Shown here: piece by piece, positions 9,691 to 18,853 of the stretch
How positions within the stretch are numbered: position 1 is the first letter of the stretch
Layout: every line of letters starts with the position of its first letter
DNA from: Gammaproteobacteria bacterium
GTDB taxonomy: Bacteria > Pseudomonadota > Gammaproteobacteria > Pseudomonadales > Azotimanducaceae
Direction of reading: 5' to 3'
Length of the DNA: 64,000 nt
Assembly (NCBI GenBank): GCA_009841615.1
Contig: VXLL01000018.1
Location: 153,348 to 217,347 of the forward strand
Made by a program: the position numbers and the translations under genes
The notes under the pieces: generated by a model
Databases searched by the model: none
What the model saw: the letters and a program-made list of their open reading frames with translations, nothing else
Told to the model about the DNA's origin: nothing

Positions 9691-9922
9691 CCCTGTAATC
9701 GTTCCGTATTCTCGGTTATCGGTTTCCGCCCGTAATGAATTGATTGAGGAGTTTATCACTCGCGACAGCTGTGTTTGGGATGGCACCCTAGATGAAAAAC
9801 GAGAGCAAATCCTACGAGCTCTACGCACAGAACGAGCAGTTATTACTTTTGATACGAAGAGTAACACGGCCGACATTCGGCCCACTGAACAATTACAAAA
9901 ATCTAATCTCGGCCACGATTGA
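9683..9922 (+). CDS. UPF0270 family protein (YheU-like)
   Basis: 79 aa. It resembles E. coli YheU: an N-terminal IVPYSRLS motif (IPW..L in the family), ELIEEFITRDSCVWDG in place of the LIE.FV.REGTDYGE block, a helix with conserved Lys, and the terminal RAVITFD....ADIRP strand pair. Function of the family is unknown. It overlaps ttcA by 8 bp and lies 18 bp before ccmA, so it is part of the same plus-strand transcription unit. It lacks the usual Tyr-Gly-Glu of the family block, so the match is partial. Confidence 0.72.
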   Translation: MTDPVIVPYSRLSVSARNELIEEFITRDSCVWDGTLDEKREQILRALRTERAVITFDTKSNTADIRPTEQLQKSNLGHD

Positions 9923-9940
9923 ACTATATCACAGCAAGTC

Positions 9941-10534
9941 GTGTCTAGTACGCATTTGACCGTAAACAATATTCATTGCCAACCGGGGTCTCAAGAACTC
10001 TTTAATGGTTTGAACATATCTGTCAGCACAGGTGAAATCATTGAATTACGGGGACCCAATGGTTGCGGAAAGTCTACTCTTCTTCGAATTATGGCTGGTC
10101 TGCAACAACCAGACTCCGGCAGCATCACTCGATATGTAGATCCAATAGGGTATCTAGGGCACAAGTTCGGCCTTGCGAGTATTCTTACGGTTCAGGAAAA
10201 TCTTCGGTGGACAAGTGTGCTGACCGGCGCGAAATTCGATACCGTCCGAGCGCAAGAGTTCCTCGAAAAATTTGAACTTCGTACGGCAGTGAACAAACTG
10301 ATTCAAGAACTCTCTACCGGACAAAAACGACGATGTAGTTTTGTGTGTTTGTTAATTGGCAAGTACGAATTGTGGTTGCTGGATGAACCTTTTGCCTCCT
10401 TAGACAGTAAAGGCGAGGAACTCGTTCGAGAACTGATTCAGGAGCATTGCGGAAACGGTGGCAGTGCTGTGATTGCTTCTCACGCAGCTTTGCCCCTAGC
10501 TCAAGCAATGCAAGTCGATCTCGGTATCAGTTAA
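9941..10534 (+). CDS. ccmA: Heme exporter ATPase CcmA
   Basis: 197 aa ABC ATPase that powers release of holo-CcmE from the CcmABCD complex at the inner membrane. Walker A is GPNGCGKS (residues 38-45), the ABC signature is LSTGQKRR, and Walker B is LWLLDEPF; the H-loop histidine is in VIASHAAL. The start is GTG 9941. The stop TAA shares its last base with the ATG of ccmB (TAATG). First gene of a complete System I cytochrome c maturation cluster in the order A-B-C-D-E-F-G-H-I. Confidence 0.95.
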   Translation: MSSTHLTVNNIHCQPGSQELFNGLNISVSTGEIIELRGPNGCGKSTLLRIMAGLQQPDSGSITRYVDPIGYLGHKFGLASILTVQENLRWTSVLTGAKFDTVRAQEFLEKFELRTAVNKLIQELSTGQKRRCSFVCLLIGKYELWLLDEPFASLDSKGEELVRELIQEHCGNGGSAVIASHAALPLAQAMQVDLGIS

Positions 10535-11199
10535 TGCGGTTCTGGGCATTGTACCAACGGGAAATGCTGATCGAATTTCGATCTGGCGTGGAATCGTTTA
10601 TTCCACTGGTCTTCTTCTTGCTCGTTGTCGGTACGTTCGCGTTCACTTTGCGCAGCTTCATTTCGGGAGACGCTAGAGTCTTAGTCGCTGTAATTTGGAT
10701 TACCACGTTGTTTACAAGCATGCTCTCTTTAGACAAATTATTTAAACGCGATCATGCAGACGGAACTCTTGCGGTAGCTGTCCTTCATAGTGAAGCGATT
10801 ACCGCGACAGTCGTAACAAAGCTAGTTACACACTGGAGTGTAACAGGGATTCCGATTACTCTTCTCGGTCCCGTGGTTGGACTACTTTCCGGGATGCACT
10901 TTGACCATGCACTAATGCTCGGTTTTACCCTCTTAATTGGTACTCCGACCATTACCATGCTTGGTGCTCTCGTGACTGCCCTGCTTGTAGGTCTAGGCCG
11001 CGGAGGCGAGTTACTCACGGTCTTGATTCTACCGTTGTACATCCCGATTTTGCTTTTTGGGATAAGTGTGTGTCACTTACACATCGAAAGTGCATCTTAT
11101 ACATCAGAATTGCTATGGTGTTTTGCTTTACTAACAGGTTCAACAACTGCGATCCCATTGGCATTAGGACCCGTGCTGAAAATGAGCCAAGACTCTTAG
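10534..11199 (+). CDS. ccmB: Heme exporter membrane subunit CcmB
   Basis: 221 aa integral membrane protein with about six helices, partner of CcmA. The start ATG 10534 overlaps the ccmA stop and opens with MRFWALYQREMLIEFRSG, the typical cytosolic beginning of CcmB. The frame is open further upstream, but that stretch is out-of-frame ccmA sequence. Conserved features include SLDKLFKRDHADGTL after the second helix and a Gly-rich LLVGLGRGGELLTVLILPLYIP segment. It is followed after 1 bp by ccmC. Confidence 0.94.
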   Translation: MRFWALYQREMLIEFRSGVESFIPLVFFLLVVGTFAFTLRSFISGDARVLVAVIWITTLFTSMLSLDKLFKRDHADGTLAVAVLHSEAITATVVTKLVTHWSVTGIPITLLGPVVGLLSGMHFDHALMLGFTLLIGTPTITMLGALVTALLVGLGRGGELLTVLILPLYIPILLFGISVCHLHIESASYTSELLWCFALLTGSTTAIPLALGPVLKMSQDS

Positions 11200-11200
11200 T

Positions 11201-11953
11201 ATGAAATTCATTCCTACATGGCTGCATCGTTTAGCTTCACCTCAGCACTTTTTTGGGGACATCAAGTCGTGGATCATGTGGTTGTACGTCTTGGGCACGA
11301 TCGGTTTCTTGGTAGGATCAGTTTGGGGGCTAGCATTCGTTCCGCCGGAACGTTATCAAGGGGACAGCTTTCGGATCTTATATGTGCATGCGCCTATCGC
11401 ACATGTAGCTCAACTGATCTACATATCGATTGCCGTCGCGGGGGTCGTTCACCTCGTGTGGAAACTCAAAATGGCTGATGTTTATATGTCTGCGGCCGCG
11501 CCAGTTGGTTGTTGGTTGACCGCATTAGCATTAGCTTCAGGAATGATTTGGGGGATGCCAACCTGGGGCACCGCTTGGGTGTGGGACGCAAGGATCGTAT
11601 CAACACTAATCCTACTTTTCTTGTTCTTTGGGCTCATCGTTTTGCGTCGAGTTGTTCCCAATCCTACACGAGCAGCGACAGCATTGAGCATTCTCGCAAT
11701 TGTCGGAGCCATCAATATTCCAATTATCAAATATTCGGTTGAATGGTTTGAGACGCTACACCAACCTGCCAGCATAGAATTGTTTGGGGACATCGCCATA
11801 GCACCTGTTTTCCTTACTCCGCTCTTCATCAATATTGCCAGTATCTATGTACTAGCTGCTGGTTTTATTCTTGCAAACATGAGGTACCTAGTGGTCGAAC
11901 GGAACGCATCGATGACCTGGATTCAAGGATGGATTCGAGGACAAAGTCAATGA
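11201..11953 (+). CDS. ccmC: Heme exporter protein CcmC
   Basis: 250 aa, six transmembrane helices. CcmC carries the WWD-type heme-handling motif in a periplasmic loop, here in the variant WGTAWVWDARIVSTLIL, preceded by the conserved GMPTWG. Two conserved histidines are in YVHAPIAHVAQ and ETLHQPAS, expected axial ligands that present heme to CcmE. Its TGA overlaps the ccmD start (ATGATG), showing tight coupling. Confidence 0.95.
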   Translation: MKFIPTWLHRLASPQHFFGDIKSWIMWLYVLGTIGFLVGSVWGLAFVPPERYQGDSFRILYVHAPIAHVAQLIYISIAVAGVVHLVWKLKMADVYMSAAAPVGCWLTALALASGMIWGMPTWGTAWVWDARIVSTLILLFLFFGLIVLRRVVPNPTRAATALSILAIVGAINIPIIKYSVEWFETLHQPASIELFGDIAIAPVFLTPLFINIASIYVLAAGFILANMRYLVVERNASMTWIQGWIRGQSQ

Positions 11954-12102
11954 TGGAACTACTTACAATGGATGGACACGGTATTTACGTGTGGAGTGCT
12001 TACATCCTCACTACCTGTGTCTTGTTAGGATTGGGTATTTATCCCTTTATCCGACTCTCGCGATTGAAACAACGGTACCAAGAGGACAACGAGCTCAAGT
12101 GA
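11950..12102 (+). CDS. ccmD: Heme exporter small subunit CcmD
   Basis: 50 aa single-pass membrane protein. It begins MMELLTMDGHGIYVWSAYI; the second ATG at 11953 is an equal candidate. The MDGHG.YVW.AY motif and the following hydrophobic helix (TTCVLLGLGIYPFI), then a basic RLSRLKQRY segment, are diagnostic. CcmD is needed for release of holo-CcmE from CcmABC. The start overlaps the ccmC stop and the TGA (12100-12102) overlaps the GTG start of ccmE. Confidence 0.92.
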   Translation: MMELLTMDGHGIYVWSAYILTTCVLLGLGIYPFIRLSRLKQRYQEDNELK

Positions 12103-12530
12103 AATCTCATCGCCGGCGCAAGTTAACAATCATCATTTTTTTGTTCGTCGGTTCTCTCGCAACAGTACTCATTTCGATCTTTGCACTTCAAAACTACATC
12201 AATCATTTTTACTTACCAGACGAAATCGTTAGTGGCGAGGTACCGCTCGAACGCAAAATCCGGGCGGGTGGTTTCGTCAAACCCGGGAGCGTTGTACACG
12301 AATCTGCGGGTCTGGGAGTTCAGTTTGACATTACTGATTTGAATGACGCGACGTTTCGAGTGCACTATGAGGGAATCTTACCCTCTTTATTTCGGGAAGG
12401 CCAAGGTGCGATAGTAGCAGGTAGGTTAAACAAAAATGGCATATTTGCCGCGAGCCATGTATTCGCGAAACATGACGAAAATTACGTACCACCAGAATTG
12501 AAAGGGATGGTTGAGCACGATGATCCCTGA
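12099..12530 (+). CDS. ccmE: Heme chaperone CcmE
   Basis: 143 aa, membrane-anchored periplasmic heme carrier. A basic N terminus (VKSHRRRK) and one helix (about 9-31) precede an OB-fold domain. The covalent heme-binding His125 and nearby Tyr129 lie in AKHDENYVPPE, the hallmark motif. GTG 12099 overlaps the ccmD stop and gives the correct N terminus; the same frame is open upstream through ccmD but that is not coding. The 3' end overlaps ccmF by 11 bp. Confidence 0.95.
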   Translation: MKSHRRRKLTIIIFLFVGSLATVLISIFALQNYINHFYLPDEIVSGEVPLERKIRAGGFVKPGSVVHESAGLGVQFDITDLNDATFRVHYEGILPSLFREGQGAIVAGRLNKNGIFAASHVFAKHDENYVPPELKGMVEHDDP

Positions 12531-14445
12531 ACTAGGTCACTTTAGTGCATTTTTAGGCTTAATGAGTGCAGTTGGAATCGCGCTCTTTGGGTTCTTTGGA
12601 GCGAACCAGAACCGTGCCTCATGGGTGGATATGTCCATCCGCCTCACAAAAGTACAAGTGGCAGTCTTGACGTTGTCGTTTTTACTTCTAATTACAGCGT
12701 TTCTCGATGATGACTTCTCAGTACTCTACGTCGCGAATAACTCCAACACTGCACTGCCGTGGTACTACAAAGTTAGCGGGGTCTGGGGCGCGCATGAGGG
12801 GTCGTTTTTACTATGGACTCTCGTAACTGCGGTGTGGACCGTACTCGTCGCGACTCGTGCCCGGCATATTTCGCTGAAACTACATGGGTATGTACTCGGT
12901 ACGCTGGGCGTGCTGAGCTTCATGTTTCTCGCGTTCCTTCTCTTCTCGAGTAATCCATTCGAACGCTTAGTTCCGAATGTCCCGATACAAGGAGCAGATC
13001 TCAATCCCGTGCTTCAGGACATTGGACAGATCATTCACCCACCGATGCTGTACATCGGATACGTCGGATTTGGTGTAACGTTTGCGTTCGGAATCGCAGC
13101 TCTTGCTACTGGAAAGATCGATTCTGCTTGGGCTCGATGGGCGCGACCCTGGGTCAACATCGCATGGTTATTCTTGACCATTGGTATCGTTTTAGGCAGC
13201 TGGTGGGCTTACTACGAACTTGGTTGGGGGGGATGGTGGTTCTGGGATCCCGTCGAAAATGCCTCTTTCATGCCTTGGTTAGCAGGAACCGCACTTATTC
13301 ATTCATTAGCTGCTACCGAGAAGCGAGGTGCGTTCAAGAACTGGACGATTCTACTCACGCTTTTAACGTTCACCCTAGTACTAATGGGAGCATTTCTCGT
13401 CCGGAGTGGTGTGTTATCCAGTGTACATGCGTTTGCGGTAGATCCCCAACGGGGACTGATTTTGCTGACAATTTTTGTCCTAGTTGCTGGTGGTTCCTTA
13501 GTACTTTATGCGTTTCGCGCGCACACACTCAATACGCAAGTACAGTATTGGGGCGTGTCTCGCGAACTCTTGCTACTGATCAACAACGCGCTACTTGTAA
13601 TCGCGGTATTCACGATATTGTTAGGTACGTTGTATCCTCTTGGACATGAATGGCTAGTTGGCGGAGACAAGAAACTATCCGTTGGCGAACCGTACTTCAA
13701 TGCCATGTTCGTACCAATCATGTTGTTGCTTTCATTCGCCTTAGCCATCGCTCCGATCTCGCGTTGGAAACATACTCCTATGCGATTAGTTTTAAACGCA
13801 CTCATATTCTTGGGTGGTTCGGCAGTGGTTGCGCTACTTCTACCTTGGATATTAGCTGACGGGGTACACCTTGGTGTGTCTTGCGCGGTAGCACTAGCAA
13901 TCTGGATCATGGTGACCCACGCGATCGCGTGCTATCGACAACGAAATGCACTCACTTTGGGATTCATTGGAATGTCGGTCGCACATGTTGGTTTTGCAAT
14001 CGCGGTGATCGGCGTCGCGGTGACTAGTGTCTATACCGAATCTAAGGACGCACGTCTGAAAATCGGTGAGTCCCTAGAAGTCAGCGGTACCGACTACGAA
14101 CTAGTAAGCGTCCAACCGACCGAATCTCAAAACTTTATTGGCGAACGAGCTCGATTTGATTTTGGAGTTCAGGGGTCCCTGTTCCCCGAACGGAGGTTTT
14201 ACTCAATTCGAGAACACATCACGTATGAGGCAGCAATCGCACCCGGCATCTTCAAGGATAGATACATAACCTTCGCGGGTCCCATGGAAAACGACACCTG
14301 GGGGGTCGAAATTCAAGATAAACCATTTCAACGATGGATTTGGTTTGGAGCAGTGGTCGCAGGTCTAGCGGCTCTAATCGCGATGCTCGACAAACGATAT
14401 CGCAGGTTGTCGCAAAGAGATTTAGAGACCAGATATTCAGAGTAA
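12520..14445 (+). CDS. ccmF: Heme lyase component CcmF
   Basis: 641 aa, about 15 transmembrane helices. CcmF with CcmH attaches heme to apocytochrome c. The WWD domain reads GWGGWWFWDPVENASFMPWL, followed by a conserved histidine in LIHSLAATEKRG. Other conserved histidines occur in GAHEGSFLLW and IIHPPMLYIGY. ATG 12520 (MIPELGHF, the usual CcmF beginning) is preferred to the in-frame TTG at 12511. It overlaps ccmE at the start and shares one base with the dsbE start. Confidence 0.96.
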   Translation: MIPELGHFSAFLGLMSAVGIALFGFFGANQNRASWVDMSIRLTKVQVAVLTLSFLLLITAFLDDDFSVLYVANNSNTALPWYYKVSGVWGAHEGSFLLWTLVTAVWTVLVATRARHISLKLHGYVLGTLGVLSFMFLAFLLFSSNPFERLVPNVPIQGADLNPVLQDIGQIIHPPMLYIGYVGFGVTFAFGIAALATGKIDSAWARWARPWVNIAWLFLTIGIVLGSWWAYYELGWGGWWFWDPVENASFMPWLAGTALIHSLAATEKRGAFKNWTILLTLLTFTLVLMGAFLVRSGVLSSVHAFAVDPQRGLILLTIFVLVAGGSLVLYAFRAHTLNTQVQYWGVSRELLLLINNALLVIAVFTILLGTLYPLGHEWLVGGDKKLSVGEPYFNAMFVPIMLLLSFALAIAPISRWKHTPMRLVLNALIFLGGSAVVALLLPWILADGVHLGVSCAVALAIWIMVTHAIACYRQRNALTLGFIGMSVAHVGFAIAVIGVAVTSVYTESKDARLKIGESLEVSGTDYELVSVQPTESQNFIGERARFDFGVQGSLFPERRFYSIREHITYEAAIAPGIFKDRYITFAGPMENDTWGVEIQDKPFQRWIWFGAVVAGLAALIAMLDKRYRRLSQRDLETRYSE

Positions 14446-14996
14446 TGCAGAAACGCTTAAAAACGCGATTGTTACTAGTAACACCATTAGTTGGTTTTGG
14501 AATTCTGGTTTTTTTCCTAGGGATTGGATTTAGGCTAGGGAAACACAACGTGCATCCCTCCGCGGTGTTAAACGACCCGTTTCCGGAGTTTTCCAGTGTG
14601 AACCTTCTGGATGACGAACGTATTAGACGAGAAGATCTGATTGGAACATTTCGTCTAGTTAATGTTTGGGCGTCGTGGTGCACCGCCTGCGTTGAAGAAC
14701 ACGATTTACTCTTGGAATTGGCTAGATCAGGAACAATTTCAATCATCGGAATTAATTACCGCGACCAAGCCGAAGACGCGAAGACATGGCTATATGAACG
14801 AGGCAACCCCTACGAGAAAGTAGTGGTAGATGCACAAGGCGAGATCTGCGTCGACCTTGGCGTTTACGGTGCTCCTGAGTCTTTCTTGGTCGACCCAGAA
14901 GGTATTGTTCGCGCCAAACAAGTAGGAGTTTTGACACGTACAGTATGGTTGGAAGAATTTGAACCATGGCTTGAGACACAAGTAGAGCAGAACTGA
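14445..14996 (+). CDS. dsbE: Thiol:disulfide interchange protein DsbE/CcmG
   Basis: 183 aa, membrane-anchored periplasmic thioredoxin that keeps apocytochrome cysteines reduced. An N-terminal anchor (about 9-29) is followed by the thioredoxin domain with active site WASWCTAC (Cys79, Cys82) and the later cis-Pro loop GVYGAPESFLVD, where the family has GV.G.PE. ATG 14445 overlaps the last base of the ccmF stop; the open frame upstream is out-of-frame ccmF. Reduction normally comes from DsbD, which is not in this window. Confidence 0.95.
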   Translation: MQKRLKTRLLLVTPLVGFGILVFFLGIGFRLGKHNVHPSAVLNDPFPEFSSVNLLDDERIRREDLIGTFRLVNVWASWCTACVEEHDLLLELARSGTISIIGINYRDQAEDAKTWLYERGNPYEKVVVDAQGEICVDLGVYGAPESFLVDPEGIVRAKQVGVLTRTVWLEEFEPWLETQVEQN

Positions 14997-15431
14997 ATGT
15001 TGCTAATTGTTCTAGTGAGCCTTACATTCTCGGTAGCCCAATCGATTGACGGCTTTGTGTTTGAACAAGAGTCGGAGCGAAAGCGATTCGGGCGATTAAT
15101 CGAAGAATTTCGATGCCCCCAATGCGTTAACACGAACTTGGCGGGATCAGATGCACCGATAGCGCAGGACTTGCGAAGGACAGTTTTTTCGTTGATGCGC
15201 GAGGGAAAATCTGACCAAGAAATTCGAAATTATTTACGAGAACGATATGGAGACTTCATCCTGTTTAAACCACGGTTTACACCGGGCACTTGGGCTTTGT
15301 GGGGGACCCCCATAGTCCTGTTACTGCTCGCGACGTGGTTCTTGATGGGAATTCGAGAAAAACGCAAAGCGATCACACTCAATTTGCGCGACATACAACG
15401 TGTCCAAGAAATTTCAGGTGAGCGTCAGTGA
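14997..15431 (+). CDS. ccmH: Cytochrome c maturation protein CcmH
   Basis: 144 aa. A signal peptide-like N terminus (MLLIVLVSLTFSVAQS) is followed by the periplasmic domain with the redox pair RCPQC (Cys40, Cys43), the DLRRTVFSLMREGKSDQEIRNYLRERYGDF helix bundle typical of CcmH/CycL, and a C-terminal membrane helix (LWGTPIVLLLLATWFLMG). It acts with DsbE and CcmF in thioreduction and ligation. ATG follows the dsbE TGA directly, and the end overlaps the GTG of ccmI. Confidence 0.95.
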   Translation: MLLIVLVSLTFSVAQSIDGFVFEQESERKRFGRLIEEFRCPQCVNTNLAGSDAPIAQDLRRTVFSLMREGKSDQEIRNYLRERYGDFILFKPRFTPGTWALWGTPIVLLLLATWFLMGIREKRKAITLNLRDIQRVQEISGERQ

Positions 15432-16963
15432 TTCTGACTTTGGCTGCGATCATTCTGCTAGGTGTAGCCGTCGGTGGGTGGATATACCTCGACACTCGGT
15501 ACCAGCAAGACGCACAACGTTGGTCTCGCCGCGACGCAAACCTCGCAATTCATGCGGAACGCGTTGCTGAGGCTGAAAGAGATGAAGCCGAACAAGATAA
15601 GGTAGAAGCTGACCATCTCTTGTTGAATGAAGTAACCGATGAAGAACCTGAAACACCGGTTGGACCTCGGTCGTTCATATTGCAAATTGCCGGGTGCGTA
15701 TTGGTATGTGTTTTGGGATTTCTGGGATACTTGGTTTGGGGTGATCTGCAAGCATCTACGCTTGAACGATTTGGGCAACAACTCGCAGAATTGCCGAATT
15801 TAGAACCCGATCAACAAGCACGACAGGTTAAGAAACTCATAGCACAATTAGAACGACGGAACAATTCTCGTCACCGCAGTGCTGCTTCGTCCTACTATCT
15901 CATCAGCGCTTACACTCTCGTCGACGATTTGGACGGTGTTATTCGAACGCATAAACAAGCAGAGGCTAATAACATGACCTCAGTAGACTCGGATGTTTTT
16001 CGAATACATGCAGAAGAGATGGTGTATGGTGAAGTTACTGCCGATGCTCTACGAGTGGCGGAACGGGTATTAGCTACCGTACCCGACCATCCCAGCATCA
16101 TGCGACTGTTCGGAGTAATGGCCTATCGAGACGAAGAGTACATTAAGGCTCGAAATTTTTTTGAACGCGGCATTCGCAACACACAAGATCCGGATCTTGC
16201 TCGGCAACTTGAGGTATATATAGATGTGACCAACGAACAGTTGAACGAAGACCATATCGGAATCCGTTTGAATATTGATGTTCAAACAGTGAGTGCTCCA
16301 GGTTTGTGGTTGACCGTGTTCGCGCAAGCAGCTGAAAACGACCCACCAATAGCGGTAGTTCAACGACCTTTTGTACGCAAGACTAACTACAACATTGTCT
16401 TAGACGATGCTGTAGCTATGCTCCCCCACGTACTGTTGTCAGATGCAAATCGTGTCCGGGTGATTGCAAGATTGTCGCCATCACAGTCAGTCTTGAGTAC
16501 CGATGCAATTAAGGAAGTATCTAGTGGCTGGCTTGATCCATCGACTTTGCCAAAAGTTTCCCTACGTCTTTCAAACAGGGCTACCGAGGATGGCATCTCC
16601 ATATCTGTGAGCCTCGGTACTGGAATTGCTGCGGAAGACGATGCGACTGTCTTTATTATTGGGCGCACCGTCGCAAGTAAGGACGGAGATCCACCACTGA
16701 TCGTAAAACGCGTAAGGAAACGCGACTTACCTTTAGACGTTGTACTTACTGTCGAAGACGCCATGCTACCTCTCGAAGAGCTACCAGAAGAAGGTCTGGA
16801 GGTGTACGCCCGTCTCTCTAGAACGGGCAATACCACACGCGCCAACAACGATGTTGAAAGTAATCGCGCACAAGTTCAAGTTGGAAACTCCACACGTCTG
16901 ATTCTCGATGAAGTGGTTCGGGAGACGGATTTGATTGATGCGGACTCAGAGGCAGGGATGTAG
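15428..16963 (+). CDS. ccmI: Cytochrome c maturation protein CcmI (apocytochrome chaperone)
   Basis: 511 aa, in the long CcmI/CycH class. Two membrane helices (about 1-22 and 84-104) flank a cytoplasmic loop that is unusually rich in Ala/Glu/Asp. A periplasmic domain of TPR-like helical hairpins follows (about 120-285; DLDGVIRTHKQAE, DEEYIKARNFFERGI). The C-terminal domain (about 290-500) is beta-rich, with MLPLEELPEEGLEVYARLSRTG. CcmI binds the C-terminal helix of apocytochromes. GTG 15428 overlaps the ccmH stop. It closes the ccm cluster. Confidence 0.9.
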   Translation: MILTLAAIILLGVAVGGWIYLDTRYQQDAQRWSRRDANLAIHAERVAEAERDEAEQDKVEADHLLLNEVTDEEPETPVGPRSFILQIAGCVLVCVLGFLGYLVWGDLQASTLERFGQQLAELPNLEPDQQARQVKKLIAQLERRNNSRHRSAASSYYLISAYTLVDDLDGVIRTHKQAEANNMTSVDSDVFRIHAEEMVYGEVTADALRVAERVLATVPDHPSIMRLFGVMAYRDEEYIKARNFFERGIRNTQDPDLARQLEVYIDVTNEQLNEDHIGIRLNIDVQTVSAPGLWLTVFAQAAENDPPIAVVQRPFVRKTNYNIVLDDAVAMLPHVLLSDANRVRVIARLSPSQSVLSTDAIKEVSSGWLDPSTLPKVSLRLSNRATEDGISISVSLGTGIAAEDDATVFIIGRTVASKDGDPPLIVKRVRKRDLPLDVVLTVEDAMLPLEELPEEGLEVYARLSRTGNTTRANNDVESNRAQVQVGNSTRLILDEVVRETDLIDADSEAGM

Positions 16964-17020
16964 CAGACTTCAACATGCATAATTTTTGTTTAATCTATAA
17001 ATTACCGAGGATTGAAAGTA

Positions 17021-18325
17021 ATGGCTAACTGGCCTTTCTTGCAAAACGGCAAACCGATCCATATCACAAGTGCTGACGGAGTTTTCTTATATACCGACGA
17101 CGGTCGAGAAATACTGGATGGAGCCGGAGGTGCAATTGTGTCCAACATTGGCCATGGACGGACCGAAGTTGCCGATGTCGCACGGGACTCGGTACTTAAA
17201 CTAGATTACATCATTCCCCCCTGGAATTGCGACGAACGTGAAGCACTGGTCGAACGGTTACAGAAGTCTTGGTTACCCCCCGAATTCAATCGATTTCATT
17301 TCACGAGTGGCGGTTCGGAAGCGATCGAATCTGCTATGCGCATTGCACAGATGTATTTCGCTGCAAAGAACCAACCCCAAAAGTACAAAATCGTCGGTCG
17401 TGACATCTCCTACCATGGAACCACGCAGACGACCATGGCAATAGGAGGACATCAGGTGCGCAAACAAGGAATTGAACACACTCTGCCCGCGTACCCGATA
17501 ATCCCAACACCCTATACGCTGAGATGTGAAAGTGAGAAACCGGCCGAATTCTACGTTGAAGCTTTTCAGCGCATTCTTGAAGTTGAAGGACCCGATACGG
17601 TCGCAGCTTTTCTCGGTGAGCCAATAATTGGGGCTAGTGGTGGCGCGATGGTACCGCCAGACGGATATTGGGAAGGTATTCGAGAACTGTGCGATCGTTA
17701 TGACGTTCTGTGGATTTGTGATGAAATTATGACTGGATTCGGTCGGACCGGAACCAAATGGGGATACCAACATTGGCCGGCACTACCCGATTTCATCATC
17801 AGTGGTAAGGGGTTAGCAGCCGGTTATGCACCAATCAACGCGGTATTTTCTAAAAATACAATCGCCGAAACGATAGAACAAGTACCCGGTTTAGCTGTGA
17901 TGTTTCATACTTACGGATCGCATCCGTCTGGCTGCGCAATTGCAGACAAGGTGCTGGAAATCATGGAACGCGAAGACTTAGTGTCGAAGGCCGATCGAAT
18001 GGGGCAGGTGTTAGAACAAAAACTGCAATCCGCGTTTTCTAATCACCCTCACGTGGCTGAGTCCCGTGGGAAAGGACTTCTCCATGCGATTGAAGTTGTC
18101 AAGAATCGAAGTACCTTGGAACGTTTTGAAATCTCAGATAATGTAACAGGGAGACTGATCAGCAAGTGTTTTGAAAACGGAGTGCACTTTTACGGTGCTG
18201 GCACCGGGATCGTGCGCGACGTGGTACTGATTGGTCCACCTCTCACTGTGAACGAATCACACATAGACCAGCTCGTGAATGTATTGTCCGACGCCGTCGA
18301 TGATGTCATGCAGGAGGTCAACTAA
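17021..18325 (+). CDS. Class III PLP-dependent aminotransferase
   Basis: 434 aa, full length for class III (omega) aminotransferases. The cofactor-binding features are TSGGSEAIESA (phosphate loop), ISYHGTTQTTMAIGG, WICDEIMTGFGRTGTKWG (Asp to the pyridine nitrogen) and Lys263 in SGKGLAAGYAP. It should move an amino group from an omega-amine or beta-amino acid to a keto acid; the exact substrate cannot be told. ATG 17021 is preferred to TTG 17012 because GAGG lies about 10 bases before the ATG. It is 57 bp after ccmI and may be read through from it. Confidence 0.9.
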   Translation: MANWPFLQNGKPIHITSADGVFLYTDDGREILDGAGGAIVSNIGHGRTEVADVARDSVLKLDYIIPPWNCDEREALVERLQKSWLPPEFNRFHFTSGGSEAIESAMRIAQMYFAAKNQPQKYKIVGRDISYHGTTQTTMAIGGHQVRKQGIEHTLPAYPIIPTPYTLRCESEKPAEFYVEAFQRILEVEGPDTVAAFLGEPIIGASGGAMVPPDGYWEGIRELCDRYDVLWICDEIMTGFGRTGTKWGYQHWPALPDFIISGKGLAAGYAPINAVFSKNTIAETIEQVPGLAVMFHTYGSHPSGCAIADKVLEIMEREDLVSKADRMGQVLEQKLQSAFSNHPHVAESRGKGLLHAIEVVKNRSTLERFEISDNVTGRLISKCFENGVHFYGAGTGIVRDVVLIGPPLTVNESHIDQLVNVLSDAVDDVMQEVN

Positions 18326-18359
18326 GGCGTAAGAATCCACCCCGCTCTCAGTTCTGCTC

Positions 18360-18851
18360 CTAAGTTATCTCGAGACTCCAATGGACTAGTTGGTCGTTTC
18401 GAAAGTAGAAGTCTCCAGCGATTTGCTTTCCTTTTAATATATGGGGCAACCAATATCGATCATCTTCCCACATCAGTTCATACGGTATAGCACTCTTTAG
18501 ACACCAAAACGGCGTCGCTTCTTTAGTTTCCTTCAGCGCACCGGAGAATTCCGTCGCGACGAAGACCGCTCCCTGCAACGCAAACCCGTTCACCAAATCC
18601 TGAAAACGCAGTAGTCCTCGGTTTTGAGGATTGTGTGCAATAATTCCGACTTCTTCTTCGCACTCGCGAACCGCACAGGCTAGCACTGACTCCGACATGG
18701 TGACCTTGCCTCCAGGCGCGTTCACTTTTCCCGCACCGTGCCCACGCTTCTTTTTGATCAGAAGAACTTCTTCATCACGCATGACGTAGATGAGCGTCGC
18801 AATAACGGGAGGTTTCCAACCCTCGGGAAATAAGTGACCACTGTGCATCAT
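18360..18851 (-). CDS. Nudix hydrolase, MTH1-like (oxidised purine dNTP pyrophosphatase)
   Basis: 163 aa. A complete Nudix box runs from Gly48 to Ile70 (GKVTMSE...RECEEEVGI) and fits GX5EX7REUXEEXGU. Beyond the box it resembles human MTH1 more than E. coli MutT: KKRGHGAGKVNAPGGKV at the N terminus, and near the end the paired motif IPYELMWEDDRYWLPHILKGK, which in MTH1 (WPDD) carries the Asp residues recognising the oxidised base. Likely role: hydrolysis of 8-oxo-dGTP or 2-OH-dATP. It lies 2 bp after the stop of the upstream dUTPase gene, so the two form a nucleotide-pool sanitation pair. Confidence 0.85.
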   Translation of the reverse strand: MMHSGHLFPEGWKPPVIATLIYVMRDEEVLLIKKKRGHGAGKVNAPGGKVTMSESVLACAVRECEEEVGIIAHNPQNRGLLRFQDLVNGFALQGAVFVATEFSGALKETKEATPFWCLKSAIPYELMWEDDRYWLPHILKGKQIAGDFYFRNDQLVHWSLEIT

Positions 18852-18853
18852 CC

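Noticed and set aside
11991..12098. Upstream extension of CcmE
   Set aside because: This part is ccmD read in another frame; the CcmE N terminus with its basic anchor begins at GTG 12099.
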